This document shows, one piece after another, positions 1 through 12,180 of a stretch of 64,000 nucleotides of DNA. Under the pieces are notes generated by a model. That model was not told the origin of the DNA. It saw only the letters and a program-made list of their open reading frames with translations, and did no database searches. Numbering within the stretch: the first letter of the stretch is position 1; every line of letters begins with the position of its first letter. The position numbers and the translations under genes are program-made. The DNA comes from Diadema setosum (Eukaryota; Echinodermata; Echinoidea; Diadematoida; Diadematidae), in NCBI RefSeq assembly GCF_964275005.1, contig NC_092705.1, forward strand, positions 20,529,723-20,593,722, written 5' to 3'.

Positions 1-421
1 CACTTGCCTTCCCCCTCTCACTTTAGATGGGAAGAAGCTACAGGACGGGGCATATTGAATTATGTGATGGGTGTTTTTGTTGTTGTTTTTTTTAACAGCT
101 CCCCGGCCACACAGCCCCATTAAATCATGTGTAAGTTGCAAAAAAAGATCCAACGCATGCAGCTCTCAGCAGTAATAGGCCCGTATTTTACTGTAGACCA
201 AAGTTTTAACACTTTAGCCCCATTTTAGACCAAACATTGGTTTAAACTCGGTTTAAAGTTTTTAGCAGAATATATACGGGACATAGGCTTTAGTGGTCTA
301 TACAAATAACTAACTTCTGTTTTAACTTGTCTGCATCATTGCAGGGAATATACTGTATTACTGTAATATTGAAAATAACACAGTCTGCAAGAATCCTCAG
401 CTTATTGAAGGAGGCAGACTT

Positions 422-604
422 GAAGAAGAAGAAGAAGAAGAAGAAGAAGAAGAAGAAGAAGAAGAAGAAGAAGAAGAAGAAGAAGAAGAAGAAGAAGAAG
501 AAGAAGAAGAAGAAGAAGAAGAAGAAGAAGAAGAAGAAGAAGAAGAAGAAGAAGAAGAAGAAGAAGAAGAAGAAGAAGAAGAAGAAGAAGAAGAAGAAGA
601 AGAA
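422..604 (+). repeat. Pure GAA microsatellite, about 61 units
   Basis: An uninterrupted run of GAA triplets, 183 bp long. The plus strand is wholly purine. Long GAA/TTC tracts of this kind are known to form triplex DNA and to be unstable. It creates long false open reading frames of Lys, Glu, Arg, Leu, Ser or Phe on both strands, which are not genes. Confidence 0.97.
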
Positions 605-699
605 TGTGTCGAACTGTCCGCTTTTGGCGATCGAACGAGATGTGACTGGGCAAGTTGTCTGTGTGTGGAGTGATGTGGCTCTATACGCGCGCGCGCGCG

Positions 700-1012
700 G
701 GTAAGCACTATCTGGGCACCCGTCCCGCTTCATCATGAATATTCATCATCTACATGTATTCGTAATATCGTGAAAATACATACTCTTTTCATTTCCCGGC
801 GGCGTTTTTACATTTCTCGGCAAAACTGAACATTTTTCCATCTCGCGGCGAGACGTTTTAACATTCCCCGTTGATGCAATTTTTCGAGATTTGTACATTT
901 CCCGGCCATACGTTTTGCACGTATCCAGCGTTCTGCCATTTACTAGTACAGTATCTTACTGCCTGATGAATATTCATGATGAAGCGGGACGGGTGCCCAA
1001 ATAGTGCTTACC
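700..1012. mobile_element. Long-TIR MITE upstream of BLZF1
   Basis: Two inverted arms of about 47 bp match almost perfectly: the left begins GGTAAGCACTATCTGGGCAC at 700 and the right arm ends at 1012 with its complement. Only about one mismatch is visible. The 215-bp centre repeats a short CATTTCCCGGC-like phrase several times at irregular 30-40 bp spacing. No coding capacity. The superfamily is not clear because no target-site duplication is convincing. Confidence 0.8.
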
Positions 1013-1290
1013 TGTCGACTCAACGAATCAGGAGAGATCGCATCTACCCCACCGAACTAACTTACTAGTAGTTCGGTGATCTACCCACGCAAAGAGTCAG
1101 TCTGAAACGGTGCCCGATCGCCGTGTGTGTTCTGTAGCTGTGCTGCCGCTGTAGAAAAGGACCGTGCTCCGATCGGAGTGCAGCCACTCGTATCGGAAGT
1201 CGTGGCGGCGATATACGTGGAGGCCAAATTGAGAGAGTAGAGTAGCCCTATAAAATCTCTTTGGTGGAGGCTGAAATGACGTGAAATGTT
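1013..1290 (+). promoter_or_regulatory. Possible BLZF1 promoter / 5' exon region
   Basis: A CpG-richer stretch containing a TATA-like CCTATAAAATC (about 1247) and a TGACGTGA half-CRE (about 1275) lies some 1.8 kb before the first coding exon. The coding exon is preceded by a good acceptor (pyrimidine tract and CAG at 3061-3063), so a non-coding first exon must lie further upstream, and this is the best-looking place. This is inference only; no donor could be chosen with confidence. Confidence 0.25.
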
Positions 1291-2176
1291 ATCTTCTCTT
1301 CATTCGTTGTGAGTTATTTCCACGAAGGAACTTTCTACAAGCTGTTGCAGTAGTGATTTCTGTGACTTATTACCGTAATTCATTGAATTGGCAGCCCCGT
1401 GATTTTTACGGCACGGGTTTGACTCAAAGTTTATTTTTGACAATTCGACAATTTCAATTTGCATGATCCATTCTCATTCACTGGCATTAAACAACCATGA
1501 TTTGGGAGGATTTTAGAGTGTGTGGGTTGTGTATTAGCTAATTAGACTGTTCTACATACACAGCCCAAGTCGGGCTATAAATTTACTATGGGTTGTGTAA
1601 ATCGCTATGCAGGATCAGAAACAGAAGTGTACAACCTGACAACCGTAGAAAGAACTCTGTAAAATTTACTCAGGGGCCTATCCGCCATATTTTAGTCAAA
1701 AGTTAGCTGAAATTTGTGGGATGTTGTAACGTTAGTTAGTCAGAATTCACGATGTGATCAAATTCAAAATGTGATCTAATTGAGAACACTAAAATTAGTG
1801 AAAAAAAGTGTTAGAAATCTTAAAAAGATATCCCCAGCCATAGACAGTCTCACCTTTTGATAATTTCATTTCACTCGAGGCAGAAAATACCGTAGATTCA
1901 TATCCTGGCCCGGGCTCAGATTGTGTACTAATGTTAGTCGTACCATACGTGCAGAATTCTCAGCGACAAATTTACACAAGTGACTTTTTTTTTTAATGAA
2001 AACCGGCGCAAGTTCGTCATAATTTTAATTGACCGCCCATTTTCTCATTATTGAAAAGCACGTCTACAGCCTACAGGCCTGAGTCCAGTGAATGGGCAAA
2101 TATGTGCTAACAATACTTTCATAAGTCTTTAAACCCGTTCTAGACTATGACTAGATCTAGTCTACAGGTAGACAAA

Positions 2177-2378
2177 ACTGTACGAGCTGAAATTTTCGCG
2201 GTGATTTTATTTTCGCGAATTGCTTTTGAACCGTGAAAATAATAACAACACGCAAATAACTAAGGTCTGTAGACCCTCGCAACCGCAAAATTAACAATAC
2301 GCAAAAATGTCCTCCAAGTAGCAATTCGCAAAAATACAATGTAGTTTATCTGTATGCGAAAATTTCAGCTCGTACAGT
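2177..2378. mobile_element. MITE with CTGTACGAGC ends and TTTTCGCG motifs
   Basis: Terminal inverted repeats of about 23 bp (ACTGTACGAGCTGAAATTTT at the left, the complement at the right) enclose a 200-bp AT-rich body with several TTCGCGAA/TTGCGAAA phrases. It is non-coding and related in style to the TACTGTA-ended elements further along the window. Confidence 0.8.
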
Positions 2379-3143
2379 ATGTCACATGTGTATTTACAAA
2401 TGCAGATTTCCTTTAATTCTTTTTCCTCCTGTTTCCTCATGTTATTTACCTGTATATAAAATCCCCCCAATTTCTCTTGATTTGTATTCATGTTCGAATG
2501 TCGCAGTCAGCAGCATATCCGTATTGTAACCCCTCCCACACGTACTTTTGATTTTAGATCTACAGTGTATACGCAAGATAGCCATTGCGCGAGGGTGGTC
2601 AATCTAAAAATAGGTGGTCAATGAGCATTTAAACTTACTATTTTGTAGACACAAAAGTACTAACAGTTACAAGTTGTCTACAGACAACATTAAACATGGT
2701 AAATCACAGTCATATTGATAGTACCCATGTGTATAAGCTGAGCTGAGAAGGTTGACTGATAAGGTAGGGTGGTATGACGAAATGAAGGGGGGGGGGGGAC
2801 ATTGGGAAGTCTATTCCAACGTCTTTAATAAAACTTAGTAGAGTCCCCTATCACTCGGTAGCCTAGAATAGTAACCTGGTTACATCCAGTACATGAAGAA
2901 GAAGATAATGAAAAATACTGTATGGACTTATTGTATTGGCTTTTTGAAGAGTTGCCATGAACTTTTTGTTTGTTTGTTTATACCTTGACCTCTCTGTACA
3001 AATCTTTAATAACAGTTTCAAAACAATCAAATTTCTGTACATTTTGAATGTCCTTTTTTGCAGCGGAGAGTAGAGTGTCTAGAGACCGGTCGACAGTGCT
3101 GTTAAACTAAAGGTTGGAGGTGATACCACGAAAGATTTAAAAT

Positions 3144-6100
3144 ATGGCATCAATACGGAGACAGCAACGCCTCATGTCTGTGAAATCACAGTACATGATA
3201 CGTGACAATGAAACCTTCACTTCCTCGAGTCCACGTCCAGAAGCTGAGGGCAGAGAAATGACTGGGCTGCCATCATCACTTGAATGTGGACAAACGGGTG
3301 GCTTCAGGCAGGCAAGAGCTAACCCGATTTTCTTTGAGAGCAAGAACAGAAATTCCACTGATGTCGCCTATCGTCAAAGACAAAGCCAAAAAGCTCAAAA
3401 CTTTGAGGACATTCATGAATCAGTACAGCTACAAGAGAAGAAGACAGCAGGTAAACATGCCTTGTGATTTTGAACTCCATGAAATGTATAGAGTAAGATT
3501 TGTGCAATTATTGATAAATGCATCTGAAACTCACCATCTTTCTTATTGTTACAAGTATGTTTATAGTGTCATCTAATGTGCAGAAAAATCATGAAGTTGT
3601 TACCATAGGCATTACAGATGAATCAATGTGCAGTTTATGTTCTATAAAGTATACGAATTAAATGACTGTGTTCATGTATATTTATTGATCCGCCTGTCTT
3701 CCTATATCTCTGATATTTTTACTTCAAGATCAGTTGCAAGTTTTAAAAGTATGAAACAGTAGTCAGTGTGGCAGTTTTCCAAATTTTCACATGTGTATAT
3801 CATTGCTCTGTAAATGGTTTCAGTAGTAAGCACATGCTACTGCATTATTCTAACCCATAGTGTGTGCATGCAAACAAGTTTGGGTTTTGTCAATGAGCAG
3901 TTTGAGTTAGCATGCAGCTTATTTTTCATGTATGAATTGGTCTTTCAGTCAGTACAGCTGGGGAAGGTCTACTTCAAGAGCTGTATGCAGACCAAAGCAA
4001 ACGTCTGGAGAAGGCGGAGAACGCCCTCAATGGAGCCCAGAAAGCCAGGGACACGCTCGAGAAAAAATGTATGGAGCTGCAAGCAGAACTCACAGCACAG
4101 ACTCAGGTGATGATCCAGTCATCTCTTACCTAAGTTTGTGGCTTTGGATGCTTACGAAATGTGCAAATGTAATCCATAATGGCCTTGTTTTGGTCTGTAA
4201 AATATATGTAGTATTTATGTATTTATTTATTTGTTTATTTGTTTATTTATTTATATATTGGTATGGAGGTAACTTAAGGGCAAGTCTGATTTGGTACCAA
4301 ATGAAATGTTTTGCATGTTGGGTGTCAAAAATGCTCCATCAAGTTCACAGTTACATTTACACTTTACACACTGAAGGGTAGGAAAAGGAAATCCAACAGA
4401 TAATGGTAGTGAAGACAAAGTTAGATTTGATAAGAAGTCAATCTTGTCAATGATTATTTGGCTGACAGTAATTCAACTTGAGGTCCTATGGGCACCTCTT
4501 AAAAGAAAAAATTGTCTCAGTCATATTACTGTAGCATCATTTGGTAATAAGTTCTTGAATGTGCAATACATCAGAGGATGAAGTTGAGGTGGTCAAATTT
4601 GTTGCAGTGATCCCAGTCACTACCTCATTTGCATGATGTAGATAGCTAGTTTTGATTGATAGAGCTAAACCTGCATCTCCCAAGTTCAAATCAGGAGTAA
4701 ACTTCTACATTGATTTCTTTTGATTGTTTAATTGTGCAGGTTAACAAGGAGCTGAAGAAACTCTTGGTAGCTTCAATGGGGGCAGACCTACAGTTGCAAC
4801 TAGAGGGCATGGCCCGGGACCGCGCCCAACTGGCCCAGGACCTAGAGAACACCATGACGGCCCTCCTCAAAGAGCGCGAATCCCTGGAGAAAGTCAACAT
4901 CCAGTGTGACGTGTGGAGGAGCAAATTTCTGGGAAGCAGGTACTGATTGTACTTATACAGTTCCTCTGTACACAGAGGGCTTCTACAGTATTTCATGAGA
5001 ATTTAATCCATTGAAGACGAGTCCCAAACATACTAGGGCAAGTGTCTATGGGAACTGCGTGTTGTAGCAAAATCAGCCCGTCCTCGACAGGTTAATTATT
5101 CTTCAAGTAAACGCTTTGCTGAGCTGGGCTCTGAGGGAAGAAGAGGGATTGACATGTCTCTGCCTGCTTATGACTTGCTTTCAATAATGACAGTATTGGC
5201 AGTAATATTGTAGAAATATCACAAAATACAAGATATATCAAGCTCTTATTATGATAATGTGTTTGTCATCTCAAGATTGTAAAAACATGAATCACTTGAT
5301 GTATGTGTTAGTTGAAGTGTTTTGCGACTCTTAACAATGCATGAGTATTTCTGTTTTCCCTTTTCTCTATTTGATATTAATTTCAAGGCCTCCATTCAAC
5401 CTATTTTATGCTAGATGAATGCAAGAGAATTGTACACTGTGTTTTCTTTCTATTTTTTCTCAAGGTTAGTTTTAGATGGTCTGCAAATGCAATGCAACAT
5501 GATTTACAGGATGATGATATCTTGAAATATGATCTTAGAATTACGACTAGATGCCTAGTCAACAATTAATTATACCAATTTATGTCATTGAAGCTTCTCT
5601 TGAATAACCAGTCAATGTCTATCTACTGTAATGAACTTCACTCTTATCTGTACTGTTCCGCTTCTCTACTACTACCAGATTACAGGTAGATGAACTAGTG
5701 TCTTCCAGGACACACCTAGACATGCTTCAGCAGGAATCCTGCCACGCCCTCCAGAAGCTCCTCGACGAGAGAGCTGAAATGAGAAGACACATGATGTCCA
5801 CCAATCGGTAAGAGCATCATCCAGCTGTCTTCTTCTCTCTCTCATGCTTGCGGGTTGTGTCCCCACTTTCAAACCCTCTCATATTCAAATACTCAAGCAT
5901 TGACATCAGCTGAGAAGACTGAACATTTGTAAATTAGTCCAACTCCAAACCAAAGTTAGAAGCTACTTGAGAGCACAAGCCTCCACCAGGGCCATAGGGT
6001 CAATAAAGCCACTTCAACTCTGCATGTATCCTTGGAAAAAAAAAAAAGGGCTGAATCCTAATAATGACATGGGTCACAACACAAAATCAATCACCTGTTC

Positions 6101-7639
6101 CTTTCACCACAATTGACCTGTCCTGAGTATTTCATCAAAATTATTCATAGCTTTTGAAGAATTATTGCCAGCAAACTGAACTAGATTAAACTAAACTAAA
6201 CAAACAAACAAACAAACAAACAAACAAAAAAGAAATCAAATTACTGAAATTCTTTGCCTGAAGTTGTTTTTCTTTAAATTGTCCTGTCAAGTTGTTTTGA
6301 TTGCGACTGATCTAAATTACATTGATGTAGGGCAATTTGTCAATCAGTTGCAATAAACAAAAGAATGCTGGCAAAAACTGCATCCTTTAACATTGTCAAA
6401 GTATCTTCTCCCTGCCTTGTGAAATATGTACTGTTATCATCAGTGGATGATGAACATGTCTTGGCTAAGGAGTCTGCATGCAGAGCAGCAAATCCTTTTG
6501 ATGAGACTGTCATGATACCAAAAAAAAAAAAAAAAGTATGAGAGAAAACTTAAAAAGATATCACTCATGCTGACCGGACCTTTGATCTTTCCCTTTCTTC
6601 CTCGTCCTTCCAGGTTGTTACAGTATCTATCCAGGGCTCTACAGAGAAACCACAGCATCACGGAGGAGAGCAGCAAAACGCCGAGCAATGTCATCACACT
6701 GGCCCTAGTCAATGAGCAGCTGTCTTCCACGATCTCCAGTGTTCTCCTGGGTGATGTTGGGCGACATCATCAGGGGCCAGAAGGGGGAAATATTCCTGGT
6801 CAGAGGGGCTTCAACTTTGTGGACTGGACGACTGCAGAGATGCTTGCCAAAGATGTTAGATTATTTCTTTTGTTGCATTTGTTTGTCAAATGATTACATT
6901 TTTTAATTTATTAAACCAAACTCACAATGTGAAATATCTGTGTCATGATTTGCTTTATTTGTCAGATAGTGATGTAATCAAAGAGAGCTTAGCTACAATT
7001 GTGTATTTTGTCTCGAAATCAAATTGAAATGTTATCATTTAACTGGTCATTTGCTAGTTCTTGGTGTCGTGCCCTTTTGTTTTTTCTCAGTTTTTTCATG
7101 TATGGTAGAAAAGATTCTGTTTTTCTTCTTTTATGGACATAGCAAGTTGAAAGTGGCATAGTTGTCTGATCTTAGATTCTTTTCTGTTCACTTAGCTATC
7201 ATGTTAAGTAAGTACTGTGTCTGACAATAGAAAGGTGCAACTCTCTCCTCTCATATCTCACCAGTTTTGCTCAGTGTTTGCAGATGTTGTACAACTGTAC
7301 TTCGTTATTTGCATGTGTTCCATAAAAACTTATGTTACTTTCAAGGGCTTTCTTACAAAAATATCTGCTTGTTTATCATATCTGCAAAAATTACAGATAG
7401 GAGAAACTATTGAATTTCGGTTGATTCTTAATGATTTCCATTGGTTCCTTGTTTCCTGTTTACAGATTCTTCTCAACAAACAGCCAATCATGAAGCTTGA
7501 ACAGATTCAGCAACAAAGTTTCCTTCAGGGCCCCGTTCCCAAGGTCAACATGACCCATCGCTACCACCCTCACACCCGCTATGAGAACATCACCGTCAAT
7601 TGCTGTAACCGCTGCAAGGGAGAAATCCATGTGGTGTGA
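3144..7639 (+). CDS. BLZF1: Golgin-45 (BLZF1), complete, six coding exons
   Basis: Coiled-coil protein of the medial Golgi face. In other animals it binds Rab2 and the PDZ region of GRASP55 and is needed for Golgi stack structure. Exons: 3144-3450, 3949-4106, 4740-4939, 5679-5807, 6614-6854, 7466-7639; total 1209 nt, 402 residues, close to the ~400 of vertebrate golgin-45. All junctions keep frame; donors are GT and acceptors AG, the fifth donor (GTTAGA) being weak. Residues 1-102 are polar and probably disordered. Coiled coil runs from about 110 to 280, including the family hallmarks VNKELKKLLVAS (156-167) and NIQCDVWRSKFL (about 207-218). The C-terminus has YHPHTRYENI, then CCNRCKGEIHVV: a Cys cluster plus hydrophobic end, as used for GRASP55 binding. 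The start is the first ATG of the exon after a good acceptor at 3063. Identity is from recognised motifs, not a search. Confidence 0.95.
4635..4702 (+). repeat. Possible degenerate tRNA-derived SINE fragment
   Basis: TAGCTAGTTTTGATTGATAG (4651-4670) resembles an A box, and about 35 bp later AAGTTCAAATCAGG resembles a B box (consensus GGTTCRANNCC), as in a decayed tRNA-like head. It ends only about 40 bp before BLZF1 exon 3. No clear tail or flanking duplication is visible, so this may be chance. Confidence 0.3.
5003..5095. mobile_element. Short TTAA-flanked MITE (copy 1)
   Basis: 93 bp bounded by TTAA on both sides, with inverted ends TTAATCCATTGAAGACG and CGTCCTCGACAGGTTAA. It shares its body (phrases GTCTATGGGAA and GTTGTAGCAAA) with copies at 13173, 34580 and 46285. 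TTAA flanks are typical of piggyBac-type insertion. Confidence 0.75.
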
Positions 7640-8564
7640 AACTCCTGAGGAACAAAGACTTGACAGCATCGCTATCTGCATTTTTTGCTTAAAGAGGAAC
7701 ATCCTCGATTTTGAGACATTTTGTAAGACTCTGAGCTGTCATACAGAAACATCCCCATTTGTTACAGCTGTATCAGTGGAATATCAGGCATCAGTGGAAT
7801 ATAAGGCGTCTTTGTAACAGATCATGAAACAGTGAACACTTTTTCCGACAAACTCATATACTGTGACTAGTTGGGTCATTATGAATATCTCAGCTTGGAG
7901 AAAGGAGTCTAAATAGAGAAGTATGTGTCACATGGGAACTCACTGATATATAGTTTGCTTTGGTGCATCATTTCATCAGTTTTCATTTTTGGGAGGTAGT
8001 ACTGGAGTCTCTACATCATGAACACTTGCAACATCCACAACAGGATTTGAGGTTGTGTTAAAAGTTTACATACATGTAGTTACAGTGTCATCAATAACTG
8101 TCATAGACTGGAAGATTTCTATACCGCAAACATACTTTGTAGGTGCTTTCCAGAGGATTTGAGATGATTTCATCAAACAGATACTGACAGTCAGATACAG
8201 GTTTATAAAGCAGCAAAATCCTATGCACATTGAACCCAATATGTTCTGATATGCTACTCAAGCCCATGTGACTGGTGACAGAGCAGGCTATAGCACAAAC
8301 ATAACAATGGTTGAAGCTGAGCATACACACAACATGCCTGTGTTATGATCAGCTGTAATGAGTTACATGTGTGTATGAATAAGGTATAATCGTCCAGCTA
8401 TTAGCCAAGTTTGCAAATGTAATGATATGCATGTGCACCATATTGCCATACACCGTATGTAGCAGTAGTTCTACACAGAAAAATCTGTCTGTCTGGAGGA
8501 GTTTTGAATCATTTTTTGACATAACATTATTCGGCTCTGAGGTGATTCCGTGAAGCCAGACTTA

Positions 8565-8665
8565 CGGGTGTTGCAAGAAAGTTGCAATCAATTACAAATA
8601 TCTATTGCAAAGTTTGCAATAGATATTTGCAATTGATTGCAACTCGACTTTCTTGCAACACCCCC
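8565..8665. mobile_element. Foldback MITE, PIF/Harbinger-like
   Basis: About 101 bp that is almost entirely two inverted arms of ~45 bp, beginning GGGTGTTGCAAGAAAG and ending with the complement; the middle TTGCAATAGATATTTGCAA arms pair as well. TTA stands immediately outside both ends (8562-8564 and 8666-8668), as expected for the TWA target duplication of PIF/Harbinger elements. Non-coding; folds into one long hairpin. It lies in the BLZF1 3' UTR region, so it would form a double-stranded hairpin if transcribed. Confidence 0.8.
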
Positions 8666-10412
8666 TTAGTCTCCACTGAACATATCCCTGACGACAAGAT
8701 ACAGGCCGATCTTTTGGTCAACAGTAGTTCCAACTTTTTCTCATGTGTGAAAAGCAATGAGCAGTAGCATTCCACATGAATTACTTTTCACCAGGAAGTT
8801 AGTTCTACTTTAATTTCCAGAATAGTATATTATAGCATGCAGAAAGTTGTGATGATGTGAAAATGTGTAGCTTAGTTTGACAAGATTGTTTTATTTGAGT
8901 TGAGAAAAATGAGTTGCTATGTTTATTACCGTACATTACTCATATCACCAATTGCCATAAAGAGTGGGTCTAGGAAGGCAGCTGCCTGCTTGGCATGTCA
9001 CACTGGGGTAGCATTGTAATTTAGTGAATAATACCTTTATATATTTTGCCTCAATCCCAGCACAATATTTTGGAAACTTCAGGTGTTCATGAAAAAACAA
9101 CAACAACAACCTCCATGATTCCAGATTCAAAACAAGAAATTTTTGATTTGTTATACACACATTTCTTATTATCATCTGTGATAGAAGAGAGCCTTTTCAG
9201 ATGTTCTGTTTTTCTCTTTGTATGCCATGGTGTACATAATCATACACCCCGTGTGTTCCACATTATTCTGAGACTGCAATGCATGAGCGTTTTTGAGAAC
9301 ATTCTACTTTTCAAAGCCATGTAACTTTTTATAGCAGAGCTTTAGTGCAAAAAAAAAAAAAGGAAAAAAAAAAGAAGACAGCAAAGAAGTACAATCAAGA
9401 GAGTATGAACATTCTTTTGAATAAGTGAGCTGAACTGAAAAGTGTAATTTGTATGAACTGTTGTGCTACACATTATAATTTTTATAGCTTTATTTCCGTA
9501 GTAATGTCCATCTTGGCTGGAAAACAAGAGTAAAATTGATATAAAAAACACTCAAAGAAAATAGCAAGAGCAAGCAAACCCTAGTGCTTGTGATAGTGCC
9601 TTAATTTCAAGAGTCCTGTTTTTGAAAGCCTGGGGTGTTGCAATATCACATAGCTTGAAATACTGACACATGTTTTGCAGAAAATGTGTACACCCACCTT
9701 TGCTACACTACTTATATAAGTCATGCAAACTGCACATGCTTAATTATGATGTAATGGTGAAAATATAATGTATACAAGTGTAAAAAGATTTGAGATATTT
9801 TTGTACTTGTACATATTCAGACGTTCTGAAGGCTTTGTGATACATATTTGTACATTTATGATGAAGCATGTTGCAGCAGTGTAACCTTTGCAGAGAATAT
9901 GCATCCATACAACCTCTGTTCAATAGCAATTTACTTTCTCTCTTTATATAAAAAAGGGGGGTTAGGGTTGTTTATCATTTTCCATATTTGCCATTTTCAC
10001 CGAATCGTTTTTACTGTATGTATCACATAATATCACGCTGTGCCATGAGACTTCATGAAATAAAGGAAATATGAAGTACAGTACATACATATCAAAGTCC
10101 TTGAGAGTGGTATACATACTGAAGTCCTTCAATGTTTACATGACTGTTCTCTTTCCATTCATTTTGCATTTCCTGGAAACCTTGAAGCTCTTCTGTTCAG
10201 CGCTTGATGCATGAAAGTATGGGGGAACAATGAGACGGTTTCACCCTTAGATTTGAACAATATGTACATTGTATTTCATTCAGTAAAGATCAGGCTTGTG
10301 TGCACAATAGATGAATTAATTGAGAATACACTTTGTACATCTGCACACACAAGCACACAGACACAGACACACAAACACACACACACACACACACACAAAC
10401 TTACTTATCAAG

Positions 10413-10629
10413 TACTGTAAAGGTTTAAATTTTTGCAATGTGGAAATTTGTGCGCATTTCGCGCAACCAGAAAATATCACAATGATAAAAGCAAGCAAGT
10501 ATTTTGGCTTGTTACATCTATGCACCACTAATTAATGGCTTGATTCTGCAGAATTAAAAACATGTGAAATTCATCCTACCTGGCTGAGGGCAAAAAGTTG
10601 CTCACACGAAAATATTCACTTTTACAGTA
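10413..10629. mobile_element. TACTGTA-ended MITE (copy 1)
   Basis: TACTGTAAAGGTTTAAATTTTTGC at the left pairs with the complement of the right end, which finishes CTTTTACAGTA. The body has TTTCGCGC. Same TACTGTA termini and overall size (~220 bp) as copies at 35113, 44974, 45944 and 51972. TA at both ends suggests a TA target site. Confidence 0.65.
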
Positions 10630-11384
10630 ATGACAGGTGTAAGCAGGGAGACTGACACTCATGTAATACACAAGTGTTTAGTCTACATTTTGATGTATAA
10701 TAAGTACAGTTACATGTAGTTTTAAAGGTTGTTCTATTGTTTCTGGTTTTAGTTTTAGTTTGTCTGACAAGAGTGCTTTTTGCTCAGCAAGTCTCTTCCT
10801 GAAAAAATAAAAGAATTAAAATTGATTTTGAAACCAACCCTCATTTCATAACTTTGTACAACAATTGATGCATTCCTTGGCATGCTTTAGTACTCCATTC
10901 ACCACAGACATGTCATGAAACTTGCTGATAACAGAAAAGGATTTGATAAGAGTTTCTACAAATCTCTTTTCTCCTGCTATAACTCTCAAGTGGGACAGTC
11001 ACATTATTACATTTGGAGGGTTTGTCCAAATAATAATCAAGTTTTAGAGAAATTGACATTAGCAAGTCACTGAATACCTTGGCATAGGTGTCTGTTGTAT
11101 ATAGGGACATACAGAAATGATGCAGAAAAATAGGGAACTATAATCATATTGTCTGTTGAGAATGAGAAGGGCGTTACGTTGTCTTGAACACCATGGGTTT
11201 AGTGGCAACTTAATGCCCTTATCATTCTTGACCAACGATATCATAGTTGCCAAATCTAATTGGTTCAAAACAAAAGTTGCTTGAGGAACAAACTTTTGCA
11301 AGTATACATATCCACATGTTAGTGGTGTGGTAATGATTTTAAGGAGCACCTTAATATACATGTTTTGTAATATCAGTAGAACAC

Positions 11385-12040
11385 TTTAATAGATCAGTGA
11401 AAGTTTTTGGAAAATCAGACAATCTGTTCAAACGTTTATTTGTAACATTTCTGCTTGGTCACTGCTTTATGAGAAGACTACAGCAGTTTATGATGTCACA
11501 TGCAATATAAGGAGAATAAGAGCAATTCCACAAAATTTCATTTAAAAAAAAAGAGTACGCATTTCCTTGACTTGATATATGCTAAGGGTAAAATAGATTA
11601 TTGCCCCAGCCTTCTGAAAGAGGCAAGTCAATTAAGTGCTCCATAACAGGAGCGGATCGGGCGCAACTAATATTTCTGGTGCCACTTGAATTCAGGGTTT
11701 CATTTCATTTTTTTCTTTTTAATTCTTTTGTTTTTAATGAAAAATAAAGGGGGGCGTGCGCCAGGTGCGCCCCCCTCTGGATCCACCACTGTATAAGAAA
11801 AGTGAAAATGTTGAATTGAAAAAAAGAGTACATATTTCCTCAACTTGATATTAAATAAGGGTATATCTTATTCCCCCTGCCTTCTGAAAGAGGCAATTCA
11901 AGTGCTCTTTTATCATGTAAGAAAAGTGAGAATATTGATTTTATTCATTTTCGTTAAAGGCCTATTGTTCTGCACGTGTGACATCACAAGAAGTTGTACT
12001 GAAGGGTGAGTTCCACTTCCAGTACTCTGTGAAGATGTCA
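11385..12040 (+). repeat. Dispersed repeat, interrupted by a hAT-like MITE
   Basis: Shares many ordered phrases with 51488-51870: AAAATCAGACAAT, AGAAGACTACA, CAATTCCACAAAAT, TTCTGAAAGAGGCAAGTCAA and AGAAAAGTGA. Part of the unit occurs twice here (around 11560-11640 and 11820-11920), on either side of the insertion at 11647-11791. Function unknown; probably an old non-autonomous element. Confidence 0.55.
11647..11791. mobile_element. hAT-like MITE
   Basis: Starts CAGGAGCGGATC and ends GGATCCACCACTG, giving inverted ends of the form CAGxGGCGGATCC seen in invertebrate hAT elements; a GC-rich GGGGGGCGTGCGCC stretch lies just inside the right end. The 8-bp flanks do not match well, so the duplication has decayed or the limits are slightly off. 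Confidence 0.6.
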
Positions 12041-12180
12041 ACTTGACTGTAAAGAGAGGATTATTATGACACATAGTGTACTATTTTGTTACTGGCACAT
12101 ATTTCACATCATGGATACCAAACTGGTACACACTTTTTAGAATTGGCTTTATCATATGCGATGCGATGAAAGTAGTACAT

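Larger units (their letters stand above)
1..3063. other. Upstream region of BLZF1, non-coding
   Basis: No coding exon is recognisable here. The stretch holds a long GAA triplet tract (422-604), an alternating CG run (about 686-698), a long-TIR MITE (700-1012), a second MITE (2177-2378) and a 12-bp G run (2787-2798). Between 1013 and 1290 the base composition is richer in CG dinucleotides than its surroundings. It contains a TATA-like CCTATAAAATC near 1247 and TGACGTGA near 1275, so a first non-coding exon or promoter of BLZF1 could lie there. The position of a 5' UTR exon cannot be fixed from sequence alone. Confidence 0.5.
7640..10811 (+). other. BLZF1 3' UTR and downstream region
   Basis: Non-coding after the BLZF1 stop. 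The first AATAAA signals on this strand are at 10059-10064 and 10806-10811, so the 3' UTR may run 2.4-3.2 kb if one of these is used. The stretch includes a foldback element (8565-8665), A-rich runs near 9350-9375, an AC microsatellite (about 10366-10396) and a MITE (10413-10629). No other gene is seen. Confidence 0.5.

Noticed and set aside
290-736. Open frames of 80-148 codons over the GAA tract
   Set aside because: They are translations of a pure GAA/TTC microsatellite (poly-Lys/Glu/Arg, Phe, Ser, Leu), with no protein family features.
7217-7639. 140-codon frame as a separate small gene
   Set aside because: Its last 57 codons are the final BLZF1 exon; the rest is intron read-in before the acceptor at 7464-7465.
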